From: Bin18 sp965200355
GTDB taxonomy: Bacteria; Desulfobacterota; Binatia; Bin18
Direction of reading: 5' to 3'
Length of the DNA: 64,000 bases
Assembly: GCA_965200355.1 (NCBI GenBank)
Contig: OZ241351.1
Coordinates: forward strand, 2,108,001-2,172,000
Shown: positions 30,222 through 39,315 of the stretch, one piece after another
Layout of the letters: every line of letters starts with the position of its first letter
How positions within the stretch are numbered: position 1 is the stretch's first letter
Position numbers and translations under genes: made by a program
Notes under the pieces: generated by a model
What the model saw: the letters and a program-made list of their open reading frames with translations, nothing else
Database searches by the model: none
Told to the model about the DNA's origin: nothing

Positions 30222-31004
30222 ATGACGTATGAAAATATTGTGTTTGAGCAAGAGGGGGCGGTCGGCATTCTGCGGATCAATCGTCCCAAGAGCCTGAATG
30301 CGCTGAATCCCGCCACCCTGCATGAGATAGCGGACTGCCTGGAGGCGGTGCAGCAGGACAGTCGGCTGCGCTGCCTGGTGATGACCGGCGCGGGCGACCG
30401 GGCTTTTGTGGCCGGTGCGGATATCTCGGCGATGGTGTCGATGTCGCCCCTGGAGGGAAAAGCCTTTGCGTCCTTGGGCCTCCGCGTGGCCCGGACGCTT
30501 GAGGAAATGGCGATTCCGGTGATTGCCGCGGTCAATGGCTTTGCTCTGGGCGGTGGCATAGAACTCGCCCTGGCCTGCGACCTGATTATTGCCGCGGATA
30601 CGGCCAAGTTCGGTCAGCCTGAAATTAATCTCGGGGTCATTCCCGGTTTTGGCGGCACCCAGCGCCTCGCGCGTCGGATTGGGCTGCCGCTGGCCCGAGA
30701 ACTGATTTACTCTGGCGATATGATTGATGCCGAGGCCGCGCTGCGCTACGGCTTGGCGAATCGCGTTGTCCCGGTGGCTGAGTGTGTGAACGAGGCAAAA
30801 GCCCTCGCCCATACGCTGGCAACAAAACCGCCGATTGCCATTCAGCAGGCCAAGGCGGCCATTAACGCTGGTATTGATATGGATATTGTCAATGGCTGTC
30901 GTTTTGAAACCGAGGCATTTGGGTTGACCTTTGCGACGCAGGACAAGGCCGAAGGGATGGCCGCGTTTCTTGAAAAACGCGCCGCGAAGTTTGCGGGTAA
31001 ATAA
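30222..31004 (+). CDS. Enoyl-CoA hydratase/isomerase (crotonase family)
   Basis: 260-residue crotonase. Oxyanion-hole residues in AFVAGADISAM near 62-72 and NGFALGGGIELALACD near 103-118 with catalytic Glu; second catalytic Glu in GQPEINLGVIPGFGGTQRL near 132-150. Both catalytic glutamates are present, so hydratase activity is expected. It lies between glpX and the methylmalonyl-CoA mutase genes, suggesting short-chain acyl-CoA or propionate metabolism. The exact substrate is not readable. Confidence 0.92.
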   Translation: MTYENIVFEQEGAVGILRINRPKSLNALNPATLHEIADCLEAVQQDSRLRCLVMTGAGDRAFVAGADISAMVSMSPLEGKAFASLGLRVARTLEEMAIPVIAAVNGFALGGGIELALACDLIIAADTAKFGQPEINLGVIPGFGGTQRLARRIGLPLARELIYSGDMIDAEAALRYGLANRVVPVAECVNEAKALAHTLATKPPIAIQQAKAAINAGIDMDIVNGCRFETEAFGLTFATQDKAEGMAAFLEKRAAKFAGK

Positions 31005-31122
31005 GACCCGCCGGCCCTATTCCGGGTAGGCCGGTCGTGCTATGTAGCGTAAAATTTTTTGCCCCAAAAGGACTTGGGAGAGCGAATACCCTGGAGAGAC
31101 AGGTGGTGCTTTCGGAGGACGC

Positions 31123-32754
31123 ATGAATAAGCAGACGTGGTTGAACGAGAAATATCCTCAACAGGCGGAACGTGCGCAGCGGTTTTCGACCATATCCGAT
31201 ATGGAGATTGAGCCCGTCTATACGCCGGATGATCTCAACGGTTCCAACCTCGAAGGGATAGGCTATCCGGGAGAATACCCGTATACCCGTGGGGTCTACC
31301 CGAGTATGTACCGGGGCCGCTACTGGACCATGCGGCAGTTCGCCGGGTTTGGGACACCCGAGGATACGAATAAGCGCTTTAAGCTGCTGTTGTCTGAGGG
31401 TCAGACCGGCCTCTCAACGGCCTTTGATATGCCGGTGCTGATGGGCTATGACGCAGATCATCCGCGCTCGCTGGGCGAGGTCGGTCGTGAAGGTGTGTCG
31501 GTCTCGACCATCAAGGATATGGAGCGCCTGTTCCAGGATATCCCGCTCGATAAAGTCTCCACCTCGATGACGGTGAACTGCACGGCCAGTATTTTACTCG
31601 CCATGTATATTGCGGTTGCCGATAAACAGGGCATTCCGCGTCGTCAGATCAGCGGGACGATCCAGAACGATATGCTGAAGGAGTATATCGCCCAGAAAGA
31701 ATGGATCTGCCCGCCCGAACCCGCCGTTCGTATTGTCACCGATATGATTGAATTTTGTGCCAAGGAGGTGCCGCGCTGGCACGCCGTCTCGATTTCGGGC
31801 TATCACATCCGTGAAGCCGGCTCGACCGCGGTCCAGGAATTGGCCTTTACCCTGGCCGATGGCATAGGCTATGTCCAAGCCGGGGTGGAGCGTGGGCTGG
31901 ATGCTGACGAGTTTGCCCCGCGGCTGTCCTTTTTCTTTGATATCCATAATGATTTTTTTGAAGAAATTGCCAAACTGCGAGCGGCCCGCCGGATGTGGGC
32001 GAAGATCATGAAGGAGCGCTTTGGCGCAAAGAATCCGCGTTCGCTGCTACTGCGGACGCATTGCCAGACGGCCGGTGTCAGCCTCACCGCTCAGCAGCCG
32101 GTCAATAATGTCGTGCGGGTGGCGATTCAGGCCCTGGCCGGTGTCCTGGGTGGCACGCAGTCGCTGCATACCAATTCCATGGACGAGACCCTGGCCCTCC
32201 CGACTGAAGAGTCGGTCACGGTCGCACTGCGGACCCAGCAAATTATTGCCGAAGAGAGCGGGGTGACAAATTTCGTCGATCCGCTGGGCGGCAGTTGGGC
32301 CATCGAAGCCCTGACCGACCGCATGGAAAAAGAGGCGTTCGCCTATATCGACCGGATTGACGAACTCGGCGGGATTATCCGGGCGATTAATATCGGCTTT
32401 CCGCAAAAGGAGATAGCCGACGCGGCCTATCGCTATCAGCAGCAGTTAGACGCCAAAGAAAAGGTGATTGTTGGGGTTAATTCGCACGCGGTTGAAGAAG
32501 AACGACCGATGGAAACCCTCAAGATCGATCCAGAAGTGGAGCGGAGCCAGATTGCCCAGGTCACGCAGGTGAAACAAACGCGCGACCGGGCCGCAGCCGA
32601 AGAACAGCTTGGCCGGGTTCACGCCGCGGCGCGGAACGGACAGAACCTGATGCCCGTCCTGATTGATGCCGTCAAGGCGCAGTGTACGGTGGGTGAAATC
32701 TCTGATGTCTATCGTGAGGTGTTTGGCGTCTATCAAGACCCGGCTTGGCTGTGA
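31123..32754 (+). CDS. Methylmalonyl-CoA mutase, large (catalytic) subunit
   Basis: TIM-barrel half of an adenosylcobalamin-dependent acyl-CoA mutase, 543 residues, without the B12-binding domain, which is the next gene. The substrate region reads YPSMYRGRYWTMRQFAGFGT near residues 60-80, with the Tyr and Arg pattern of methylmalonyl-CoA rather than isobutyryl-CoA mutases; SGYHIREAGSTA near 226-237 supplies the second CoA-carboxylate arginine. HTNSMDETLALPTEE near 347-361 is strongly conserved. GGAGGA precedes ATG 31123. It interconverts methylmalonyl-CoA and succinyl-CoA in propionate or odd-chain metabolism. Confidence 0.94.
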   Translation: MNKQTWLNEKYPQQAERAQRFSTISDMEIEPVYTPDDLNGSNLEGIGYPGEYPYTRGVYPSMYRGRYWTMRQFAGFGTPEDTNKRFKLLLSEGQTGLSTAFDMPVLMGYDADHPRSLGEVGREGVSVSTIKDMERLFQDIPLDKVSTSMTVNCTASILLAMYIAVADKQGIPRRQISGTIQNDMLKEYIAQKEWICPPEPAVRIVTDMIEFCAKEVPRWHAVSISGYHIREAGSTAVQELAFTLADGIGYVQAGVERGLDADEFAPRLSFFFDIHNDFFEEIAKLRAARRMWAKIMKERFGAKNPRSLLLRTHCQTAGVSLTAQQPVNNVVRVAIQALAGVLGGTQSLHTNSMDETLALPTEESVTVALRTQQIIAEESGVTNFVDPLGGSWAIEALTDRMEKEAFAYIDRIDELGGIIRAINIGFPQKEIADAAYRYQQQLDAKEKVIVGVNSHAVEEERPMETLKIDPEVERSQIAQVTQVKQTRDRAAAEEQLGRVHAAARNGQNLMPVLIDAVKAQCTVGEISDVYREVFGVYQDPAWL

Positions 32755-32823
32755 CGAAAAAGGGGTTGGGAACTGGGGCTGAAAGGAAACGCAACCCCAA
32801 CTCCGCGCTCTTTGGAGGTTGGT

Positions 32824-33237
32824 GTGTCCGAAGAAAAAATACTCCGTATTTTGGTGGCAAAGGCTGGTCTTGACGGCCATGACCGCGGCGCAAAAATTAT
32901 TGCTCGGGCGCTCAGGGACGCCGGCTTTGAGGTCATTTACACGGGTTTGCATCAGACGCCGGAAATGATCGCTGAGGCGGCCGTGCAGGAAGATGTGGAC
33001 GCTATTGGGTTAAGCATTCTTTCCGGGGCGCATATGACCCTCTTCCCGGCCATTCTGGGCGCGCTCAAAGAACGGGGCGCCGACGATATCGCGGTTTTTG
33101 GTGGGGGGATTATCCCGGAAGACGATATGCCCGGACTGATGCAGGTCGGGGTGAAAAAAATGTTTACCCCCGGGGCCAGCACCCAAGAAATTGTGGACTG
33201 GATTTGGGCCAATGTTGAACCCCGGTCCGGGCTCTAA
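32824..33237 (+). CDS. Methylmalonyl-CoA mutase, B12-binding subunit
   Basis: 137-residue flavodoxin-like cobalamin-binding partner of the preceding subunit. GTG 32824 was chosen because GGAGG sits 5 bases upstream. The B12 signature DxHxxG appears as GLDGHDRGAK near residues 15-24 (His ligates cobalt base-off), followed by GLSILSGAHM near 63-72 and FGGGIIPEDD near 93-102. A split alpha/beta arrangement like this is typical of archaea and several uncultured bacterial lineages. Confidence 0.94.
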   Translation: MSEEKILRILVAKAGLDGHDRGAKIIARALRDAGFEVIYTGLHQTPEMIAEAAVQEDVDAIGLSILSGAHMTLFPAILGALKERGADDIAVFGGGIIPEDDMPGLMQVGVKKMFTPGASTQEIVDWIWANVEPRSGL

Positions 33238-33356
33238 GCCGAGGAATGCGCCCCGCTGGGTCAGGTCACCGACCATCCCAACCTGGTCTGGTTCGTGACC
33301 GAAGCAGTTCCCATTATTGAAGGCGAATCATCGGCTTTCAGACGGCTCCCACCGCT

Positions 33357-34556
33357 GTGGAGTGCTTTGACGTTATTATTATCGGCTCCGGCCCGGCCGG
33401 GACCGCAACCGCGCTCAATCTGTTGCGGGCTGACCCCACGCTCGCGCGCAGTATTCTCCTGCTTGACAAAGCCGTTCATCCCCGGGAGAAGATCTGTGCC
33501 GGAGGACTCATCCCCCATACGCTGGATTGTCTGAACGCCTTGGAGATTCCGCTGAGCGTCCCTCATGTCCAGGTCAACCGGGCCCGGGTACAGGTCTTGC
33601 CCGGCCACGAGGTCGTCTGTGAGGAAGGAGGGATGTGTTCCATCGTTCGACGCAATGAGTTTGATTTTTTACTCGTGCGGACCGCCGCGGAACGTGGAGC
33701 GGAAATCCGCCAGGGGGAAAAGGTCATCCAGTTGGTGCGAGAGCCGGGCGGCATTCGGGTCATGACCGAAAAGGCGACGTATCGCACCCGGATTGTGGTC
33801 GGGGCTGACGGGTCCGGGAGCCGGGTGCGACGGCAATTGATCGGGCAGACGCGCCAGCCAGTTGGTAAAGCCATTATGGCCGATATTCCGGTCTCAGCAA
33901 CAGGCTGGGACGGCTTTGTCCAGCAGCGCTACGACTTTAATTTCCTCCCCGTCCGGGATGGATTGCGGGGCTATCTGTGGGCCTTCCCCTGTCTGATTGA
34001 GCAGGTTGCGCATGTGAACCTCGGTATTTATTCATTGGGCGTTGGTTCGTTCTCAAACGCGGCCCTCCAAGAGCGTCTCAGCACAGAAATCGCCACCCTC
34101 AGCCCAGCGCCGGCCTCTGGACAAACCCGACGGCTGCGGGCTTTTCCCATATATGGGTATGCCTCCGACCGACCCCTTGCTGCCCCGCATGTTGTGCTCG
34201 TCGGCGATGCAGCCGGAGCGGAACCGCTTATGGGGGAGGGGATTTCCTTTGCGTTCGAATACGGAGCCTTTGCCGCCCGGGCCATCCGTGAGGCGCTTCA
34301 GACCAGGGATTGCTCGTTTGATACCTACACCCAGACGCTCGCTCAGTCCTGGCTCGGTAAGAAGCTGGCCCGGCTGTCTTTTGCCACCAAGCTATTCTAT
34401 GGGCGGACCGCCCGCTTGTGGTTCACGCTGGCGGCTCGACAGCCGCGTCTCCAATCTATTGGCCTGAAATGGTATAACGGGGTGGAGGGCTGGCATCAGC
34501 GGAGCGGCTGGGAGGCCGTCCGAGCAGTCATCAGCCGATATCCGAAGCAGCCATAA
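33357..34556 (+). CDS. Geranylgeranyl-reductase-like FAD oxidoreductase
   Basis: 399-residue flavoprotein of the geranylgeranyl reductase/FixC group. GTG 33357. FAD Rossmann motif DVIIIGSGPAGTATA at 4-18, KAVHPREKICAGGLIP near 39-54 (the conserved CGGG-like region), VGADGSGSRVRRQLIG near 147-162, and the second FAD motif VVLVGDAAGAEPLMGEGISFAFEYG near 280 onward. Family members reduce isoprenoid side chains of lipids or quinones. Gap 33238-33356 upstream shows nothing recognisable. Confidence 0.85.
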   Translation: MECFDVIIIGSGPAGTATALNLLRADPTLARSILLLDKAVHPREKICAGGLIPHTLDCLNALEIPLSVPHVQVNRARVQVLPGHEVVCEEGGMCSIVRRNEFDFLLVRTAAERGAEIRQGEKVIQLVREPGGIRVMTEKATYRTRIVVGADGSGSRVRRQLIGQTRQPVGKAIMADIPVSATGWDGFVQQRYDFNFLPVRDGLRGYLWAFPCLIEQVAHVNLGIYSLGVGSFSNAALQERLSTEIATLSPAPASGQTRRLRAFPIYGYASDRPLAAPHVVLVGDAAGAEPLMGEGISFAFEYGAFAARAIREALQTRDCSFDTYTQTLAQSWLGKKLARLSFATKLFYGRTARLWFTLAARQPRLQSIGLKWYNGVEGWHQRSGWEAVRAVISRYPKQP

Positions 34557-34568
34557 GGAGGCAAGCGC

Positions 34569-34901
34569 GTGGCACGACAGCAAAAGACTCAACCGGCAGC
34601 ACCAAAGCGTAAAACAACGCGGAAAAAAAGACGCTGGCTGTGGATCCCGAAACTCATGCTCCTGATGGCGTGTGTGGGGTTGGTGCTGTTTATTGGCGTC
34701 ATTTTTACCATGGAGGAAGAACTGCGGCGCATTGGCCTGTTCGGTCCTGAAGAAGAGCCAGTCCCGGCCCCGAGCCAAGCCATTGCTCAGCCGGCGTCTG
34801 AAAAGAGCCCAGCCGAGGCCGTCGAAGAAGTGACCCCAGAGGAGCGGCGAGCATTAGAAGCCATTCTGCAACAGGCAAAGGAAAACCCCAGCCTGCCCTG
34901 A
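34569..34901 (+). CDS. Single-pass membrane protein, unknown function
   Basis: 110 residues starting at GTG with AGGAGG 7 bases upstream. A very basic N-terminus (KRKTTRKKRR) is followed by one membrane segment (about residues 25-48), then a Glu/Pro/Ala-rich exterior tail. Orientation by the positive-inside rule puts the tail outside the cytoplasm. No family recognised. It lies between the flavoprotein and the BtuF-like gene, probably in the same transcript. Confidence 0.7.
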   Translation: MARQQKTQPAAPKRKTTRKKRRWLWIPKLMLLMACVGLVLFIGVIFTMEEELRRIGLFGPEEEPVPAPSQAIAQPASEKSPAEAVEEVTPEERRALEAILQQAKENPSLP

Positions 34902-34910
34902 CCTGAAACG

Positions 34911-35738
34911 ATGGAATTTATCGACGCGCACAAACGTATTGTTGCGCTCCCGCAGGTCCCGCGGCGCCTTATTTCGCTCGTCCCGAGTATTACCGAGACG
35001 GTGTTTGCGCTCGGGGCTGGTCACCGGGTCGTCGGCGTAACGACCTATTGTACCCATCCGCCCGACGGGGTGGCCCGTGTGACGCGCGTTGGTGGGACAA
35101 AAAATCCCGACCTCGACACCATTGAGCGTCTGAAGCCCGACCTCATTATTGTCAACGATGAGGAGAATCGGCAGGAGGACTTCCACGCGCTGGAGAAACG
35201 GGGCGTACCGCTGTACGTTACCGCGCCGCGCACGGTCGCAGAGGGGATACGGCTGGTAGAACAGCTCGGTCCGCTCGTTGGTTGCCCAGCGCCGGCCCAG
35301 ACGCTGACGCGCTCACTCTGGCAGCACTACGCCCAGAGCACGGCCAGGCGCGAAAAGGGCGAACGGCTGCGCGTCTTTTGTCCTATCTGGCGCAAGCCTT
35401 GGATGTCCTTTAATCACGAGACGTATAGCGACGATATGCTGTGGCAGTGTGGGGGAGAGAATATCTTTCGTGCCAGGGACGAGCGATATTTCTCTCTCGC
35501 CCTTGAGGAAGTGGAGGCGGCCAACCCCCACTTGGTTCTGCTCCCGAGCGAGCCCTATCCCTTTGCGGAAAAGCATTTCGTCCACCTCGCGCCACTCCAG
35601 GAAACCCCAGCCGGTCGTGGCGGTCACTTTTACTGTATCGACGGCATGGCGCTGTGTTGGTATGGCCCTCGTATCGCCCACGGTCTCACCGCACTGTCTC
35701 GTTTATTTGCTTTTGTGCGGGGTAGGCTGGACGAGTAA
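34911..35738 (+). CDS. BtuF-like helical-backbone metal/cobalamin receptor without signal peptide
   Basis: 275-residue member of the periplasmic-binding-like helical backbone family (BtuF/FecB type). Seen: RLISLVPSITETVFALGAG near 22-40, RVGGTKNPDLDTIERLKPDL near 60-79, and a C-terminal PHLVLLPSEPYPF. The N-terminus (MEFIDAHKRIVALPQVPRR) has no signal peptide or lipobox, and no BtuC/BtuD genes adjoin it, so transport is unlikely in the usual form. Proximity to the B12-dependent mutase makes a cytosolic cobalamin-binding role possible, which is inference. Confidence 0.8.
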   Translation: MEFIDAHKRIVALPQVPRRLISLVPSITETVFALGAGHRVVGVTTYCTHPPDGVARVTRVGGTKNPDLDTIERLKPDLIIVNDEENRQEDFHALEKRGVPLYVTAPRTVAEGIRLVEQLGPLVGCPAPAQTLTRSLWQHYAQSTARREKGERLRVFCPIWRKPWMSFNHETYSDDMLWQCGGENIFRARDERYFSLALEEVEAANPHLVLLPSEPYPFAEKHFVHLAPLQETPAGRGGHFYCIDGMALCWYGPRIAHGLTALSRLFAFVRGRLDE

Positions 35739-35792
35739 GCAATTGCCGTGCGTCCTGCGGGTCCGACCCGCAGACAGGAAGGACAAGGGCCT

Positions 35793-37163
35793 GTGTCAAC
35801 GCTTGAAGATGCCTTACGCAAGGTGCCACCGCAGAGCCTGGAAGCCGAAGAGTCTGTCCTGGGCGGCATTTTGTTGGACCCCCACGCCCTTGACCGGGTG
35901 ATTGAGGTCATGGGTCCCGATGATTTTTATCGCGAGACGAACCGAAAAATTTTTCTGACCATGCTCGTCTTGACGGAGCGGGGTGAGCCGATTGACCTGA
36001 TTACGCTTACCGATGCCCTCAAAACCCGCGCCGAATTGCAGGAAATCGGTGGAGCCAGCTATCTGGCTGAACTGAGCGAGAAGGTGCCGAGTGCGGCCAA
36101 CATCGCCTACTATGCGCGGATGGTGAAAGAAAAGGCCGTCCTGCGCAGTTTGATTAACGTCTCCGGGGAAATCGTCAGTCGCGCCTATACGGGACAGGAG
36201 AACATTGAGCAGTTTCTCGATGAAGCCGAACGGTTGATTTTTGACGTGTCCGAGCAGCGTATCCGGCCGGCCTTTGCCAAGGTCGGGGATATGATCATGG
36301 ACACGATCAAGACCATCGAGCAACTGTATGAACGTAAGGAGCTGGTGACCGGCGTTCCGACCGGGTTTCTGGACCTCGATCAGAAAACGGCCGGATTCCA
36401 GCCGGCGGACTTAGTGATTATCGCGGCCCGCCCGAGCATGGGAAAAACGGCCTTTGTGCTGAATATCGCCCAATACGTGGCCATGCAGGCAGAGACCGCG
36501 GTCGGTATTTTCTCGCTCGAAATGGCGAAGGAACAATTGGTGATGCGGATGCTCTGTGCCGAAGCCCGGGTGGACAATGCCAAAGTCCGCGCCGGGTATT
36601 TGGCGGAACGGGATTTCCCCCGTCTGGCCCTGGCTGCCGGGCGTCTGGCCGAAGCCCCGATCTATATCGATGATACGCCCGGACAAAATATCCTTGAACT
36701 GCGGGCCAAAGCCCGCCGCTTAAAACGCGAGGCCAACCTTGGCCTGATTATTATCGACTATCTCCAGTTGATGCGTGGCCTCACCGCCCAGGAGAACCGG
36801 ACCCAGGAGCTGGCAGAAATTTCGCGGAGCCTGAAGGCCCTGGCCAAAGAGCTGGGCCTCCCCGTGGTTGCCCTCTCTCAACTCAATCGCCAAGTCGAAC
36901 TCCGTGCAGACAAGCGGCCGATTATGTCAGACATCCGTGAATCGGGCTCTATCGAGCAGGATGCGGATGTCATCATGTTTATCTACCGGGACGAAGTCTA
37001 CCACGCCGAGTCAGAAGAAGAAGGCACCGCAGAGATCATCATCGGGAAGCAACGCAACGGCCCAACCGGGATGGTCCGGCTGGCGTGGCGGAGCGAGTAC
37101 ACCCGGTTTGACAACCTGATCGGCCCCTTTGCCGAACCGGGAGAAGACCTGGGAGAAGAATGA
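35793..37163 (+). CDS. dnaB: Replicative DNA helicase
   Basis: Hexameric 5'-3' helicase of the replisome. I prefer GTG 35793 (456 residues, SD AAGGACAAGGG) over GTG 35748. N-terminal domain starts PPQSLEAEESVLGGILLDP; Walker A RPSMGKTAF near 212-220; the H1a-H4 RecA-like motifs include DYLQLMRG near 318-325, RSLKALAKEL and SQLNRQVE near 354-361, ending with KQRNGPTGMVRLAW. No intein is present. A GC-rich hairpin with a T run follows the stop. Confidence 0.96.
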   Translation: MSTLEDALRKVPPQSLEAEESVLGGILLDPHALDRVIEVMGPDDFYRETNRKIFLTMLVLTERGEPIDLITLTDALKTRAELQEIGGASYLAELSEKVPSAANIAYYARMVKEKAVLRSLINVSGEIVSRAYTGQENIEQFLDEAERLIFDVSEQRIRPAFAKVGDMIMDTIKTIEQLYERKELVTGVPTGFLDLDQKTAGFQPADLVIIAARPSMGKTAFVLNIAQYVAMQAETAVGIFSLEMAKEQLVMRMLCAEARVDNAKVRAGYLAERDFPRLALAAGRLAEAPIYIDDTPGQNILELRAKARRLKREANLGLIIIDYLQLMRGLTAQENRTQELAEISRSLKALAKELGLPVVALSQLNRQVELRADKRPIMSDIRESGSIEQDADVIMFIYRDEVYHAESEEEGTAEIIIGKQRNGPTGMVRLAWRSEYTRFDNLIGPFAEPGEDLGEE

Positions 37164-37167
37164 TCCC

Positions 37168-37221
37168 GCCGGCAGCGTCTGAGCGGGGTCGAAGGGACGG
37201 CCAGGGCGCTGCCGGCTCCTG
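37168..37221. terminator. Convergent hairpin terminator between dnaB and thiE
   Basis: GCCGGCAGCG (37168-37177) pairs perfectly with CGCTGCCGGC (37207-37216), followed by TCCTG then TTTTT. The 29-base loop contains TGAGCGGGGTCGAAGG, which resembles an arm of the palindromic repeats at 7838-8008 and 20504-20603, so this may be a repeat copy used as a terminator. Confidence 0.5.
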
Positions 37222-37224
37222 TTT

Positions 37225-37869
37225 TTATTGGCGAGTATCGAGGCTGGCGAGTTGCTGAAGAAGGGTCGTGACCCGATATTGGATATCGGGGGCGAGAACA
37301 ATATCGCTAATCAGGGCGACCGCGTCTGCGCCGGCCTGGAGGGCGGCTGGTGCCCGTTCAGCCGTAATCCCGCCAATCGCCACAATCGGAATACGGACCT
37401 GCTGCCGCACCGCCTGCAACTGCTCAAGGCCGCGGGCGGTATAGCCGGTCGCCTTTGTCAGCGTGCCGAAGAGCGGCCCAAAGCCAATATAGTCAGCGCC
37501 TTCCTGCTCTGCGCTCAGCGCTTGCTGGACCGTGTGGGTTGAAACGCCGATAATTTTTTCGTTTCCCACGATCTTGCGGGCCGCGGACAGTGGCAGGTCC
37601 TCCTGGCCGAGATGGACGCCGTCAGCCTCAACGGCCAGGGCAATATCCACCCGATCATTGATGATCAGCGTACACTGAGCGGCGCGACACAGGTGTTGGA
37701 CTTGGGTGGCGAGCGCGACAAAATCTCGCGTTGGCCGCTGTTTGACGCGCAACTGGAGGAGCCGCACGCCTCCGGCGCATAGCTGGCGGGTCAGTTGCTG
37801 GAATGACAGATCAGGCCGATTCAATGTATCGGCCAGGGCGTAGAACGGACTGGGAAAGGAGAAGGGCAT
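37225..37869 (-). CDS. thiE: Thiamine-phosphate synthase
   Basis: TIM-barrel enzyme joining HMP-PP and thiazole phosphate. 214 residues. Family motifs: LLQLRVKQRPTRDF near 37-50 (QLR with diphosphate-binding Lys), INDRVDIALAVEADGVHLGQ near 69-88 and DYIGFGPLFGTLTKA near 122-136, ending PIVAIGGITAERA. Stop faces the dnaB terminator. Start is 12 bases after the NtrC-like stop, so it may be read with the two-component genes. No TPP riboswitch seen. Confidence 0.95.
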   Translation of the reverse strand: MPFSFPSPFYALADTLNRPDLSFQQLTRQLCAGGVRLLQLRVKQRPTRDFVALATQVQHLCRAAQCTLIINDRVDIALAVEADGVHLGQEDLPLSAARKIVGNEKIIGVSTHTVQQALSAEQEGADYIGFGPLFGTLTKATGYTARGLEQLQAVRQQVRIPIVAIGGITAERAPAALQAGADAVALISDIVLAPDIQYRVTTLLQQLASLDTRQ

Positions 37870-37881
37870 ATAAGGGGCGGC

Positions 37882-39306
37882 TCACTTTTTGACGGCGATT
37901 TTGAGGCCCGTCATTTTCTTGCGCAAGGTATTCCGATTCATCCCCAGAATCTCCGCGGCCTTGAGCTGATTGCCGCGCGTATGGTCCAGAACGAGTTCAA
38001 TCAGCGGCTTTTCGACCTGGCTGATGACCACCGCGTGCAGGTTGCCGCTCTCAAGCAGGGCGGGTTGCTGAAGATAGGCCGTGAGTTGACGCTGGACAAC
38101 TTCCTCGAATGAGAGTTCTGCCAGGTCGGCCGGCAGCGGGGCTCTTGTCGGAGGGAGCGAGAGATCTGCCGGCGTCAGGAGCGGCCCAGGGCTGAGGACG
38201 GCCGCTCGCAGGAGGGTGTTTTCCAACTCGCGGATATTCCCCGGCCAGGAGTAATTGCAGAGCAGGGCCTGCGCCTCGGAGGTAATGCCTGTGGCCGAGG
38301 TCCCGACGTCCTGCATGATATGTTCGAGAAAATAGGCGGTAAGCTCAGGGATATCTTCGCGCCGTTGACGCAGGGGCGGCAGGGTAATCGGCACAACACG
38401 AAGCCGAAAATACAAATCTTCCCGAAAACGTTTTTCTTTGACCGCGGTTGCCAGGTCCTGATTCGTAGCGGCGATGATGCGCACGTCCGCTTTGAGCGTC
38501 TGACTGCCTCCAACCCGGGTGAACTCCCGCTCCTGGAGGACGCGGAGCAGTTTGGCCTGAAGCGATGGGGGCATGTCGCCTATTTCGTCCAGAAAGAGGG
38601 TTCCCCCACCAGCCTGCTCGAACTTCCCGGCGTGCCGCTCAACCGCCCCGGTAAATGCCCCCCGTTCATGGCCGAACAACTCGCTTTCAAGCAAATCGAG
38701 CGGAATGGCCGAACAGTTCACCCCGATAAAGGGTGCCCGCCAGCGGGCTGAGTAATGGTGAATCACTTTTGCCACCAGATCTTTGCCGGTCCCGCTTTCG
38801 CCCTGGAGGAGGACGGTCGCATCGCTGCGGACGATACGGCCGATGGTTTTATACACCTGCTGCATGGCGGGGCCGCTGCCGATGATCTGCCCATCGCGCC
38901 CTTGGATAGCCGGCAGGGGACATTCGCTCGTCGCCGTGAGCCGTTTGGCTTCTATGACGTGGGAGACCAGGGCGTAGACATCATCGAGGTCGAACGGTTT
39001 TGGTAAATAGTCAAAGGCCCCATGCTTCAGTGCCTCAATCGCGTTGGTCAGCGTCGTTTGCCCGGTCATAATGATGATGGGGAGATCGATCTGAGCGGCG
39101 TGCGTCTTTTGTAAGAGATCCAAACCGCTGAGTCCCGGCATCCGAATATCAATAAAGGCCAGATCGAAGGGCTGTTCCTGCACGGCCGCCCAGGCTTGGG
39201 AGCCGGTGGCGACGGCTTCGACGTGATACCCGTGCTCGGTGAGCGCGTCACACAGGACGTGGCGGATGAGGTCTTCATCATCGGCAATGAGAATTGTTCC
39301 GTTCAC
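37882..39306 (-). CDS. NtrC-family sigma-54-dependent response regulator
   Basis: 474 residues. Receiver domain 1-120 with acidic pocket Asp-Asp-Glu (ADDEDL) and phosphoacceptor in FIDIRMPG near residue 53; AAA+ domain with GESGTGKD near 169, sigma-54-contacting GAFTGA near 217, and GGTLFLDEIGD; C-terminal Fis-type HTH ending NQLKAAEILGMNRNTLRKKM. The partner sensor is immediately upstream with 9 bases between. The pair resembles NtrB/NtrC, but no glnA or nitrogen gene lies nearby, so the signal is not assignable. Confidence 0.93.
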   Translation of the reverse strand: MNGTILIADDEDLIRHVLCDALTEHGYHVEAVATGSQAWAAVQEQPFDLAFIDIRMPGLSGLDLLQKTHAAQIDLPIIIMTGQTTLTNAIEALKHGAFDYLPKPFDLDDVYALVSHVIEAKRLTATSECPLPAIQGRDGQIIGSGPAMQQVYKTIGRIVRSDATVLLQGESGTGKDLVAKVIHHYSARWRAPFIGVNCSAIPLDLLESELFGHERGAFTGAVERHAGKFEQAGGGTLFLDEIGDMPPSLQAKLLRVLQEREFTRVGGSQTLKADVRIIAATNQDLATAVKEKRFREDLYFRLRVVPITLPPLRQRREDIPELTAYFLEHIMQDVGTSATGITSEAQALLCNYSWPGNIRELENTLLRAAVLSPGPLLTPADLSLPPTRAPLPADLAELSFEEVVQRQLTAYLQQPALLESGNLHAVVISQVEKPLIELVLDHTRGNQLKAAEILGMNRNTLRKKMTGLKIAVKK

Positions 39307-39315
39307 CGCACCATC

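Noticed and set aside
34902..34910. Cobalamin riboswitch before the BtuF-like or mutase genes
   Set aside because: Gaps are too short or lack a B12 box (GCCACTG).
37870..37881. TPP riboswitch controlling thiE or tenA
   Set aside because: No thi-box sequence (CTGAGA with ACCTGATCTGG-like) is seen before either gene.
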